This document shows, piece by piece, positions 35,927 to 44,301 of a stretch of 64,000 nucleotides of DNA. Within the stretch, counting starts at the first letter, position 1; each line of letters starts with the position of its first letter. Made by a program: the position numbers and the translations under genes. The DNA is taken from NCBI RefSeq assembly GCF_037976325.1, contig NZ_CP150265.1, positions 262,001 through 326,000 on the forward strand, in the 5' to 3' direction. Origin of the DNA: Paenibacillus sp. FSL K6-3182. Lineage in GTDB: Bacteria > Bacillota > Bacilli > Paenibacillales > Paenibacillaceae. The notes under the pieces are model-generated. The model had not been told where the DNA came from and searched no databases. It was given only the letters and a program-made list of their open reading frames with translations.

Positions 35927-36044
35927 AACCACACCCCGTGACGGATTACATAGAATTATTTTACTAGTGAGAATACATATCATTTATAATATATAATCAT
36001 ATCGTACCCCATTAAGCGCGTATAGAGAAAGCAGGTTTCTGAAA

Positions 36045-37964
36045 ATGGAATTGCATGATCATTTGGTGTCATGGAATCATGCTTTTTGCACCATTTTTGA
36101 TGTCCGTCACATCAATATGAAAGCCGAAGAATCGTTATCTGCCTACTCCGTACCTGCCAGCATATTTGTGATGTCTATTCAAGGAAGTGCGCAAGTTTGT
36201 CTGGATGGTGTGGATCACTATGCCAAACGATTCAAAATATTTCATACTGGCAAAGGATCGGTATTGAATATTCGCGCTGGTGCCGAGGGGTTTGAATATT
36301 ATGTGATTTATTATAAAGCACGTATTCCATTGCCTGTTAGGCAGGAAATGATCGATCTGGTAGAACGCGCCCAACCTTTTCATGCCCAATACGGCTTTGT
36401 GCCTGCTTTTCCGGTAGCATTATATCGCAGCATGACAGACATGCATAAGGAATGGGGAAGAGCAGAACCGCTGGGGAGATTGCGTGTGAGGGCTTTGCTC
36501 CATCAATTTGTATATGATTTATTAAATCAAATGCAGGTACAGGGTGTGCGACCGGCAAAACGCGATTTGGCAGCTCAAATCATTTCGATTATTCATGAAC
36601 GTTATGCAGAGTCCATTACTTTGGAATCCTTATCTGAAACTTTGAATTACAGTGTTCCCCATTTGTCTACTTATTTCAAAAGCCGGACAGGCCTCAGTCC
36701 GATCGATTATTTGATCAAGGTACGCATCGATAAGGCAGCAGAGCTGCTGCTCAGTACCGATGCCACGCTAAGAGAAATCGCTGTCGGTATTGGTTATCAG
36801 GACCCTTATTATTTAGGCAGAATGTTCAAAAAAAATAAAGGCTTGTCACCGACACAATATAAATTGAAGTACTCATCCAAGCACAAGGTAGAAGATTATC
36901 CTTCCATAAGCATGAGATCGTCCATTGTCTCCCCCAATCTACTCGGCTATACTGATTTAAATGATAATCATTATCAACGAAGTGGAGAGGGAGAAATACC
37001 AATGATTAAACCATTCAAACCGTCCATGGTGGCGGGATTGCTATTAAGTTTTATTTTATTATTGAGTGCCTGTGGGGTAGAAAGTGCAGTGGAGACGACT
37101 AATCCATCAACAGCGACAGCGTCGCCCCCTGCCGAGGAATCCCAGACCAAAACCATCTCTACGATTGCTGGTGATATAGAAGTTCCCGCGCATCCGAAAC
37201 GAATCGTAGCTGGTGAATATTTAGGAAGCCTCATTGCGCTTGGTGTTGTCCCTATCGGTACTTCTAACCATCACATTAAAAACCCTTATTTCGGTGATGC
37301 TTTAAAGGGCGTTGAAGATATAGGAGACGGGAATGGCAATATCGAGAAAATTTTGGAGATGGAACCTGATCTTATAATTATGGATGATACCTACGCTGAA
37401 ATGAATGAACAGCTGCCAAAAATCGCACCTACGGTTATCATACCTTATGCATCGTTAAAAACCGTTCATGAGGAAATTACCTATTTCGGCAAGCTGCTCG
37501 GTAAGGAACAGGAAGCAGAGAAGTGGCTCAATGATTATGATCGAAGAATAGCCGAAGCCAAGCAAAAAGTATTGCAGGTCGTTCCGGCTGACAGTACCTT
37601 CTCCATTCTAGAAATAATGGATAAAAACATTTCCGCGGTAGGCGCAAACTTTGGCAAGGGTGGGCAAGCCGTTTACGGAGGATTTGGCTTCAAGCCGCCA
37701 GCTGCCGTTGTTGATGAAATGAAAGATCCGGGCTGGGCATCGATATCCAATGAGGTATTACCGAAATATGTAGGGGACTATATAATACTGACTTCCGATT
37801 CGCATACCCTTGCTGATCTCAAGGCTGATCCGATTTGGAATACGCTTGATGCGGTCAAGAACGATAGGGTGTACATATGGGGAAGCGACCGGTCATGGTA
37901 CTGGGACCCCATAGCGATCCTAATTCAAACTGAAGAAATAGCAGAATGGTTAGTTGGTAAGTGA
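36045..37964 (+). CDS. Second AraC/siderophore-binding-lipoprotein fusion
   Basis: A 639-residue paralogue of the minus-strand ORF, read away from it. Residues 1-130 cupin-like, about 170-285 AraC helix-turn-helix motifs (LESLSETLNYSVPHLSTYFKS, LREIAVGIGYQDPYYLGRMFKKNKG), a linker, then LLLSFILLLSACGVE as lipoprotein signal and an FhuD/FecB-type binding domain (LGSLIALGVVPIGTSNHH, EMEPDLIIMDDTY, KNDRVYIWGSDRSWYWDP). The fusion, linker Fur box and internal start all repeat the arrangement of the partner. The weak binding site GCAGG precedes ATG 36045. Either a tethered regulator or a regulator plus a separate lipoprotein. Confidence 0.8.
   Translation: MELHDHLVSWNHAFCTIFDVRHINMKAEESLSAYSVPASIFVMSIQGSAQVCLDGVDHYAKRFKIFHTGKGSVLNIRAGAEGFEYYVIYYKARIPLPVRQEMIDLVERAQPFHAQYGFVPAFPVALYRSMTDMHKEWGRAEPLGRLRVRALLHQFVYDLLNQMQVQGVRPAKRDLAAQIISIIHERYAESITLESLSETLNYSVPHLSTYFKSRTGLSPIDYLIKVRIDKAAELLLSTDATLREIAVGIGYQDPYYLGRMFKKNKGLSPTQYKLKYSSKHKVEDYPSISMRSSIVSPNLLGYTDLNDNHYQRSGEGEIPMIKPFKPSMVAGLLLSFILLLSACGVESAVETTNPSTATASPPAEESQTKTISTIAGDIEVPAHPKRIVAGEYLGSLIALGVVPIGTSNHHIKNPYFGDALKGVEDIGDGNGNIEKILEMEPDLIIMDDTYAEMNEQLPKIAPTVIIPYASLKTVHEEITYFGKLLGKEQEAEKWLNDYDRRIAEAKQKVLQVVPADSTFSILEIMDKNISAVGANFGKGGQAVYGGFGFKPPAAVVDEMKDPGWASISNEVLPKYVGDYIILTSDSHTLADLKADPIWNTLDAVKNDRVYIWGSDRSWYWDPIAILIQTEEIAEWLVGK
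36962..36976 (+). promoter_or_regulatory. Fur box inside the coding sequence (copy 2)
   Basis: TGATAATCATTATCA, perfect 7-1-7 palindrome, 25 bases before the internal ATG at 37002. It again encodes D-N-H-Y in the linker. Confidence 0.85.
37002..37964 (+). CDS. Nested start: second siderophore-binding lipoprotein alone
   Basis: The internal ATG at 37002 follows GGAGAGGGAG with suitable spacing and lies after a Fur box. It gives a 320-residue lipoprotein with an ordinary N-terminus (MIKPFKPSMVAGLLLSF, lipobox LLSAC). The binding fold matches iron-siderophore receptors; ligand unknown. Confidence 0.6.
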   Translation: MIKPFKPSMVAGLLLSFILLLSACGVESAVETTNPSTATASPPAEESQTKTISTIAGDIEVPAHPKRIVAGEYLGSLIALGVVPIGTSNHHIKNPYFGDALKGVEDIGDGNGNIEKILEMEPDLIIMDDTYAEMNEQLPKIAPTVIIPYASLKTVHEEITYFGKLLGKEQEAEKWLNDYDRRIAEAKQKVLQVVPADSTFSILEIMDKNISAVGANFGKGGQAVYGGFGFKPPAAVVDEMKDPGWASISNEVLPKYVGDYIILTSDSHTLADLKADPIWNTLDAVKNDRVYIWGSDRSWYWDPIAILIQTEEIAEWLVGK

Positions 37965-38020
37965 TTGTAGTTAATGTGAGTTGCCTGTGGAATAGGGTAC
38001 AGCAATAATGAGTTATTCAA

Positions 38021-38066
38021 AAACGAAGATAACAGTGGATATGCAGCTGTTGTCTTCGTTTTTTTG
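38021..38066 (+). terminator. Rho-independent terminator
   Basis: AAACGAAGATAACAG (38021-38035), 11-base loop, CTGTTGTCTTCGTTT (38047-38061), T run. One T-G pair in a 15-bp stem. Confidence 0.9.
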
Positions 38067-38156
38067 ATTTCGTTTGATTTAAACTCATGAGCTAAAAGTG
38101 CAGCCTGGCTAAAAAGCTATTGCATTCCTTCAAACGATAAGTTATGATCAATTCAG

Positions 38157-38178
38157 TTAGTGATTGATCAATTACTAA
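38157..38178. promoter_or_regulatory. TetR operator, copy 1
   Basis: Near-perfect 22-base palindrome centred on ATTGATCAAT, with TTAGTG and TTACTAA flanks. It lies just before the TetR gene and covers an upstream in-frame GTG. Confidence 0.75.
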
Positions 38179-38207
38179 CAAGTGAGCACTTAAAGGTGGA
38201 AGATACG

Positions 38208-38726
38208 ATGGAAAAAAATACAGCAGCGTCCGTTAATCGCCGTACAGATATTATTGCTGCTGCGATTGAAGTATTCGCTGAAATTGGATATTATCGCGCG
38301 ACAACCGCAAAGGTTGCTGAACGTGCTCAAATATCACAGCCGTATGTTTTTCGTTTTTTTGCAACGAAGGAAATTCTGTTGAAGGAAGCTTTGGAGGTTT
38401 CATGGACACGCATCGTAGTTGCATTTCGCAGCGTGATCGAGACAGCGGGACCTGATCAGCTTGAGAAGGAGCTTGTTGAAGCTTATATAGAAGTCATGAA
38501 ATCGTATCAGAATGAAACGCTGCTGCTAATGCAGGCTCAGACGATAAAAGACGAAGCGATTGTCGAGGTTATGCGAAATGGATACCGTGAAGTGCAGCAG
38601 TTAGTATTAAACGCATTCCAGCAAGCTGGGCTTGAGAATCCGAAGGATAAAACGGTTATATTTTTGGCTAGAGGCATGCTGTGTAATGTCTCGATGGCGC
38701 TATCCTTGCCGGAGTTAATGTATTAG
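38208..38726 (+). CDS. TetR/AcrR-family repressor
   Basis: About 172 residues. N-terminal helix-turn-helix: RRTDIIAAAIEVFAEIGYYRATTAKVAERAQISQPYVFRFFATKEILLKEAL. The C-terminal ligand domain is divergent, as usual. ATG 38208 lies 8 bases after GGTGG; the longer frame from 38160 starts inside the operator and is unlikely. It probably represses itself and the next gene through matching palindromes. Confidence 0.88.
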   Translation: MEKNTAASVNRRTDIIAAAIEVFAEIGYYRATTAKVAERAQISQPYVFRFFATKEILLKEALEVSWTRIVVAFRSVIETAGPDQLEKELVEAYIEVMKSYQNETLLLMQAQTIKDEAIVEVMRNGYREVQQLVLNAFQQAGLENPKDKTVIFLARGMLCNVSMALSLPELMY

Positions 38727-38755
38727 AGCTGAATTTTGGCTCTTTAACCTATTGA

Positions 38756-38774
38756 TGTAATTGATCAATCAATA
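38756..38774. promoter_or_regulatory. TetR operator-like site, copy 2
   Basis: TAATTGATCAATCAATAA, sharing the ATTGATCAAT core (38760-38769), just after the TetR stop. Weaker flanks than the other two copies. Confidence 0.5.
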
Positions 38775-38924
38775 AATATTCTAGATCAATAAAATTACAT
38801 TTAAAATACTTGGCATATTAGGGGCTACCGTGGCTATCTAGATACAGACAGTGATAGAAGCTTCCCAAAGTAATTGATTTGTTATTTGTTTTTGAAGTCA
38901 ATGCATTGCCCGTACGCCAACATG

Positions 38925-38946
38925 TTAGTGATTGATCAATCACAAA
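38925..38946. promoter_or_regulatory. TetR operator, copy 3
   Basis: TTAGTGATTGATCAATCAC followed by AAA: palindrome with the same core and TTAGTG flank as copy 1, 18 bases before the epimerase-like gene. Confidence 0.75.
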
Positions 38947-38964
38947 TTTGAGGAGTGAATAATA

Positions 38965-39945
38965 ATGAAAAAAGCTATTGTATTAGGTGCTACCGGAGGT
39001 ACTGGTGCTCCCATTGTTGAGGAACTTCTAAACAGAGGAATCGAGACTACAGCATTCGGGCGGTCTCATCAAAAGCTGAAACAGCTTGCAATGGATTTAG
39101 GTAATCCTAAGCATTTATCGCTTAAAGTCGGAGATGTTTTTAATACCAAAGAGCTGATATCAGCTTGCGAAGGTCATGAGGTTATTTTTAGCTGCGCGAA
39201 TGTGCCGTACAATGACATGCATACGAAGCTGATCCCTATGGGAGAGGCAGTTATGGAGGCCGCTAATCAGCTTGGTGCAAAAATCGTCGTTGTGGATGGC
39301 ATTTATCCTTATGGGAGAAAAACGACTAATCAGGCAACTGAGGATCACCCTAAAAATCCGCACACTAAAAAAGGAAAGGTTCGACTGCAGTACGAGCAAA
39401 TGGTGTTTAGCCCACGGTGGATTAAGGCGCATAAAATGATTGTACGTTTACCAGACTATTATGGCCCATCTGCAAACCAAGCATCCTATTTGGGATCCAC
39501 TTTAGAGGGAATTGCGGCCGGCAAACCTTCCGTATTTATTGGAACGATGAAGGTTGCCCGTGAGTTTGTTTATTTGCCGGATGCGGCAATTATGATCGTA
39601 GAGCTGGCCATTAGGGAGGATGCTTACGAGCAGAACTGGCATATTCCAGCGTCAGGTGTCATCTCTGGCCGCGATTTTGTAAAGATAGCCCAGAGGGCAG
39701 CAGGTACGTCAAAACCAGTCATACCGCTTGGCAAAATGGGCTTATCGCTGCTCGGTTTATTTTCCCCAGTTATGAAAGAAGTCGTTGAGATGCTGTATTT
39801 AACTGAGGAACCATTCGTAATAAGCGGTGAAAAATATAAGCGGCTTGTCGGACCGATCCCTGCCACTCCATACGAGATAGGGATTAAGGCTACAATTAAT
39901 ACACTTATGAAACGGAATGAAGTAAAAGAGGCAATATCGCGTTGA
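38965..39945 (+). CDS. NAD-dependent epimerase/NmrA-like protein
   Basis: A 326-residue cytoplasmic Rossmann-fold protein. The dinucleotide motif GATGGTGAPIVEELLNRG lies at residues 8-25. VVDGIYPYGRK carries the Tyr region of extended short-chain dehydrogenases, though the canonical YxxxK is not clear (YPYGRK). GAGGAG precedes ATG 38965. Substrate unknown; a TetR-controlled member suggests a role in handling the TetR ligand. Confidence 0.8.
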   Translation: MKKAIVLGATGGTGAPIVEELLNRGIETTAFGRSHQKLKQLAMDLGNPKHLSLKVGDVFNTKELISACEGHEVIFSCANVPYNDMHTKLIPMGEAVMEAANQLGAKIVVVDGIYPYGRKTTNQATEDHPKNPHTKKGKVRLQYEQMVFSPRWIKAHKMIVRLPDYYGPSANQASYLGSTLEGIAAGKPSVFIGTMKVAREFVYLPDAAIMIVELAIREDAYEQNWHIPASGVISGRDFVKIAQRAAGTSKPVIPLGKMGLSLLGLFSPVMKEVVEMLYLTEEPFVISGEKYKRLVGPIPATPYEIGIKATINTLMKRNEVKEAISR

Positions 39946-39970
39946 GGCTAAAAAAGTACGGATTGAAATA

Positions 39971-40006
39971 CGGCGAATTGTGGTTTTATACAACCACAGT
40001 TCGCGG
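39971..40006 (+). repeat. Dispersed hairpin element, copy 3
   Basis: GCGAATTGTGGTT (39973-39985), loop TTATAC, AACCACAGTTCGC (39992-40004), one G-U pair. It begins 25 bases after the epimerase-like gene; here no separate T-run terminator follows. Confidence 0.75.
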
Positions 40007-40170
40007 CATTTAGTTAAAAAACAGAAGGGATAGTGGGTTTGATTTAAAAAAGAGGGAAGATTAGTGGTAAATGAGGCGTGTTGCCATTTTGTAAGCTTTG
40101 ACTACAGGCATATAAAAGGTGATGTATTGCTGAGGTTTATTACGGGATTTAACAGGAGTTGAAGTGAAAG

Positions 40171-40800
40171 CTACAGCTCTAAGGCTTCCTTTGTAATCTT
40201 TTGAATATCGACAGGACAATTGGAGCTTTCTTTCACGATGTCTGGTAAAATGTGCTCTAAAAAATAATCTACACAATGCAGCTTTATTTTTTTGATTTTG
40301 ACGAGCGCTTCACGGTACATAACGACAAATTCCTTTTCGGTGTTGCCTCTTTGCAATTCCGTAAGCGCTTCGTAAACTTGATCAAGCTTATCGGCTACTT
40401 CAAGAATAAGGCCTTCGACGGATTCATCCTTGCCCTCGCGCAGTTGTCTGCGGAAAATAGGCTTAAATTCCTCAGGAATATTTTCCTCGATAAAAAGAGC
40501 GATCATGCCTTCCTCAACCTTTTGCAGCATGCCACGCAGTTCTAAGGAGTAATGTTTAACTGGTGTTTTAATGTCTCCAATAAATATTTCACCATAATCA
40601 TGGCTGCTTGTAATTTCGTAAAGCTTCTTCCAGTCTATTGTGACGCCGTTCGTTTCTTCAATATCTGCTAATGTTTTGGCGTATTGAACAACCTTCCAAG
40701 AATGAGCGGATACACTGTGCTCTTCAAACTTAAATTTACCTGGGCAACGAATGATACGTTCGAGATCGTTAAGTGATTGAAAGTACGTATGAATTCCCAT
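40171..40800 (-). CDS. HD-domain phosphohydrolase, YfbR-like
   Basis: About 209 residues, cytoplasmic. Metal ligands fit the HD superfamily: EEHSVSAHSWKVVQYAK, SHDYGEIFIGDIKTPVKH (HD pair) and LEVADKLDQVYEAL late. Pattern matches the YfbR group of 5'-deoxynucleotidases, but substrate is unproven. ATG 40800 follows AAAGGA with 10-base spacing; the frame extends to 40827 without support. Confidence 0.82.
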   Translation of the reverse strand: MGIHTYFQSLNDLERIIRCPGKFKFEEHSVSAHSWKVVQYAKTLADIEETNGVTIDWKKLYEITSSHDYGEIFIGDIKTPVKHYSLELRGMLQKVEEGMIALFIEENIPEEFKPIFRRQLREGKDESVEGLILEVADKLDQVYEALTELQRGNTEKEFVVMYREALVKIKKIKLHCVDYFLEHILPDIVKESSNCPVDIQKITKEALEL

Positions 40801-41057
40801 AGCATGCAATTCCTTTCTTTTTCCCAAAGATGATGTACAATGCGAGGCATTAGAGTTAGTATAAAGCTCATTTGTTAATGGACGATAAAATGAATCAGGT
40901 AATATATGTAATAACTAATAGGGCAAGCATTGATTTATTCTCTTGTCAGTATGACGTAATCCTGCTATTATCATAATGACTTATTAAAGATCTTTAATAA
41001 GTAGGCGTGAACCTTCTTAAACAAATGGATGACGAACACCAAGGAGATCAGATAACG

Positions 41058-42272
41058 ATGGCAACGTTCTTTTTAATTATTATTTATTTAGCTTTTATTA
41101 GTTTAGGTTTGCCGGATTCCTTGCTCGGATCGGCATGGCCAGTGATGAGAATGGATTTGAATGCGTCATTAGGAACGGCTGGGAGCATCTCCATGGTTAT
41201 TGCAGCAAGCACGATCGTTTCGAGCTTGATAAGTGGTACCGTACTGCACCGTTTTGGCACGGGGAAGGTAACGCTTGTGAGCTGCATCCTGACAGCAGGA
41301 GCTTTACTTGGTTTTGCATGGTCTCCTTCAATTATATGGTTAATTATTTTTGCGATTCCGTTAGGTATTGGCGCGGGCAGTGTAGATGCTGGATTAAACA
41401 ACTATGTGGCTACCCATTACAAAGCTCATCATATGAGCTGGCTGCACTGTTTTTGGGGAGTAGGAGCTACGTTAGGTCCAATTATTATGGCTTCGTCTAT
41501 CTCAGGTCAAAACCTTTGGAGAGATGGTTATCTCACGGTTGCAGCGATTCAGTTTATTTTAGTCGTCATTTTATTTATTTCTCTTCCTTTATGGGATAAA
41601 GTTGCAAAAAGCAGTCATGTTATAAATGCTGAAGCTCAAAATGAGCTGCATGATCAGAAGTTGGAGCAGGCCGCTGAAAATAAGAAGCCATGGCAAATAA
41701 AAGGGGTCAAATTAGCGATGCTAACCTTTTTATTTTACTGCGGCATTGAAGCGAGCATGGGATTATGGGGAAGCAGCTTTCTTGTAAATATTAAAGATTT
41801 GCCTGCTGCGACAGCAGCGCAATGGGTATCATGGTTCTTTGTCGGAATTACAGTTGGTCGAATGATTACTGGTTTTATAACATTTAAAATGAGCAGTCGC
41901 ATGCTGATTAGGTATGGCCAGCTGATTGCATTAATCGGAACAGTAGTGCTAGTGCTGCCGTTTCCATCTATCGTCTCGCTTGTCGGATTTATGATTGTAG
42001 GGCTTGGATTAGCTCCGATATTTCCGTGTATGCTGCATGAAACACCTGCGCGATTCGGGAAAAAGAACGCACAGTCTATTATGGGTTTTCAGATGGCTGC
42101 TGCCTATACAGGCAGTACGCTAGTGCCCCCTTTTCTAGGATTGCTTGCAACCAATACAACGATTAGTATTTTCCCATGGTTTATTATTATATTTGCGATT
42201 GCTATGCTCTTGTGTACGGAAAAATTAAACAACTTTTTGAAAAGATTGCATGTAGGAATAGCAGCGAAATAA
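41058..42272 (+). CDS. MFS transporter
   Basis: About 404 residues with 12 predicted helices and a central charged loop (about 195-225). Features: FISLGLPDSLLGSAWPVM in helix 1 and HRFGTGKV between helices 2 and 3. Closest in feel to FucP/sugar or drug MFS porters; substrate not determined. ATG 41058 follows AAGGAG (41041-41046); the frame extends to 41007 but the binding site lies inside that part. Confidence 0.88.
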   Translation: MATFFLIIIYLAFISLGLPDSLLGSAWPVMRMDLNASLGTAGSISMVIAASTIVSSLISGTVLHRFGTGKVTLVSCILTAGALLGFAWSPSIIWLIIFAIPLGIGAGSVDAGLNNYVATHYKAHHMSWLHCFWGVGATLGPIIMASSISGQNLWRDGYLTVAAIQFILVVILFISLPLWDKVAKSSHVINAEAQNELHDQKLEQAAENKKPWQIKGVKLAMLTFLFYCGIEASMGLWGSSFLVNIKDLPAATAAQWVSWFFVGITVGRMITGFITFKMSSRMLIRYGQLIALIGTVVLVLPFPSIVSLVGFMIVGLGLAPIFPCMLHETPARFGKKNAQSIMGFQMAAAYTGSTLVPPFLGLLATNTTISIFPWFIIIFAIAMLLCTEKLNNFLKRLHVGIAAK

Positions 42273-42334
42273 GTCCCTGCATTAGGTGAGGCTTAAAGGA
42301 AGAAAAGAATGAATAAATAAGAGAATAAACTTAG

Positions 42335-42367
42335 AAACCACAACCGTACCTTGTTGTGGTTTTTTTG
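42335..42367 (+). terminator. Rho-independent terminator after the MFS gene
   Basis: AAACCACAAC (42335-42344), 8-base loop, GTTGTGGTTT (42353-42362), T run. Confidence 0.9.
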
Positions 42368-42533
42368 GCATTTTGCGATATCAGCCAGCATTTTTCTATT
42401 ATTATCGTTCTGCAACCGATTGTATTTAATGAAGCCATACTGTAATATCTTTATTAATTATATGGATTTTTATTACAATAATATGAGGCTATCATTTTAA
42501 ATTATTGTTAGAACGGGCTAAAGGCGGGAGAAA

Positions 42534-44273
42534 ATGAAGAGATTCATTCCGAATAAAATGTATATTCCGTTTACGTACAAAATGATGATTCCGTATCTTA
42601 TTCTTGTTCTGCTGACTGACGCTGTGATCGGATACATCTCCTATACGATGCTCATTGAGTCGAGAACAGAGATGGCAGAAACGAATATTCGGACGGCTAT
42701 GAAGCAGACGAGAAGCAATATTGAATATCAGCTGGATGAGATCCAGCGAATGTCCAGTACACTTTTCAGCAGCATTACTTTTCAGAACGCTCTTCAGTTT
42801 GAAGGGGACCAGCTCGATATGATGCTAAAAATGAGGGATGATATTATTCCGCAAATGAAGGCGCCTCTCCTGCTGTATGGAAACAATATTAGACTGGCGC
42901 TCTATACGGTAAACGAAAATATGCTTGAAGTTTCGGGCGATGATATGGCCACCCCGATTGGCAGGCGTGACTATTATGTGCTTTCTCATCACAGTATAGA
43001 GAATACGGATTGGTTTAAATCCATTTCCTCTACATTCCAGGACCATCTATGGATTCAGGTCGATTCGGACCAGAAACTAAACAACATCTCTCATTTCCGT
43101 AGATTAGTCACATCCAGCGGCATTTCGTCTACGATCGGTTATTTGCGCGTTACGGCTCGCTTCGATGAATTGTTAGGCAATTTCGATACATTCCCAATCG
43201 AAGAGGGCATCAGCCTGCGATTAATAGACATGGCTTCTGGGCTTAATCTGTATGAACGAGGAAGCATAGATGAGAAGGCTAGCATGAAATCATATTTGAG
43301 TGTGAGGGAAGAGATTCCAGGAACAAATTTTGTGATCGAGACGTTGGTTCCTCATTCCTATCTAAATAAAGATGCGACCAGAATGAAAAAAGCGATAAGT
43401 ACCGTTTGCTTCATCAGTTTCTTGGTTATGGCGTTTATCGGAGTGATAGTTGCCCGTCTGTCAGGGAAAAAGATGAAACGTATTGTAACGCTCGTGCAAT
43501 CGTTTCAAGAAGGGAATTTTTATAAGCGAATTGGTTTTACAGGAAATGATGAATTTGTTCATATTGCAGATTCTTTTAATCAGATGGCAACCAGCATTCA
43601 GGACCTCATCAAAAATGTATATGTGCAGGGCATTCAGAAAAAACAGGCAGAGCTTGATGTGCTCCAAGCGCAAATTAGCCCTCATTTTTTATACAACACA
43701 CTCTCGACGATCGGAAGTCTGGCTAACTTAGGGGAAGTAGATAAAGTAACAAAGATGGTGCAGGCGCTGTCCAAGTTTTATCGGCTTACGCTAAACGGAG
43801 GCAATGTTTATATCACGCTTGAGAAAGAGCTTGAACAGGTGGAATCCTATCTAGACATTCAAAGAGTGAAGTATGCAGATACCTTCAAGGTGTATTTCGA
43901 TATTGAGCCTGAAATTGCACATATCCCGGTAATTAAGCTGATTCTCCAGCCTTTTGTCGAAAATATTTTCAAACATGCTTGGTTTGGAGAGACGATTGCT
44001 ATTCGTATTACAGGGAAACGTCTCGGGGGTCATATAGAGCTGAAAATTATTGATAACGGGATCGGTATGAGACCGGAAACGTTGAAAAGAATGCTGGCAA
44101 GCACGATCCACTCGGACCGATACGGTCTGAAAAATGTGGAGGAACGTATCAAGCTAAGATACGGTAAGGACTTTGGCATTCATATCGGCAGCATATATGG
44201 AGCAGGAACGACGGTGCAAATTATTCTTCCGATCGATGAAGAAATCATTGAAGATTTGGAACCGCTGTCATAA
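42534..44273 (+). CDS. YesM-type sensor histidine kinase
   Basis: A 579-residue membrane kinase. Helices at about 17-37 and 285-305 flank an extracellular Cache-like sensor; a HAMP segment follows (about 308-360). The His_kinase motif is QISPHFLYNTLSTIG with H384, with serine where NPHFLYN is usual. ATPase motifs: LILQPFVENIFKHAW, DNGIGMRP, GLKNVEERI. GGCGGGAG precedes the ATG. Paired with the regulator starting 28 bases after its stop; probably controls the ABC genes at 46043-49544. Confidence 0.92.
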   Translation: MKRFIPNKMYIPFTYKMMIPYLILVLLTDAVIGYISYTMLIESRTEMAETNIRTAMKQTRSNIEYQLDEIQRMSSTLFSSITFQNALQFEGDQLDMMLKMRDDIIPQMKAPLLLYGNNIRLALYTVNENMLEVSGDDMATPIGRRDYYVLSHHSIENTDWFKSISSTFQDHLWIQVDSDQKLNNISHFRRLVTSSGISSTIGYLRVTARFDELLGNFDTFPIEEGISLRLIDMASGLNLYERGSIDEKASMKSYLSVREEIPGTNFVIETLVPHSYLNKDATRMKKAISTVCFISFLVMAFIGVIVARLSGKKMKRIVTLVQSFQEGNFYKRIGFTGNDEFVHIADSFNQMATSIQDLIKNVYVQGIQKKQAELDVLQAQISPHFLYNTLSTIGSLANLGEVDKVTKMVQALSKFYRLTLNGGNVYITLEKELEQVESYLDIQRVKYADTFKVYFDIEPEIAHIPVIKLILQPFVENIFKHAWFGETIAIRITGKRLGGHIELKIIDNGIGMRPETLKRMLASTIHSDRYGLKNVEERIKLRYGKDFGIHIGSIYGAGTTVQIILPIDEEIIEDLEPLS

Positions 44274-44301
44274 TGATGCGCCAGAGGAGGAGAGTACCGA
44301 C

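Noticed and set aside
35927..36044. Third Fur box in the divergent promoter region
   Set aside because: GAGAATACATATCATT only loosely resembles the consensus and is not palindromic enough to report as a site.
41135..41599. 154-residue ORF within the MFS gene
   Set aside because: Frame +1 shadow of the 12-helix transporter.
42335..42367. Fourth copy of the dispersed hairpin family
   Set aside because: It contains AACCACAA but lacks the GCGAATT outer arms and is a plain terminator.
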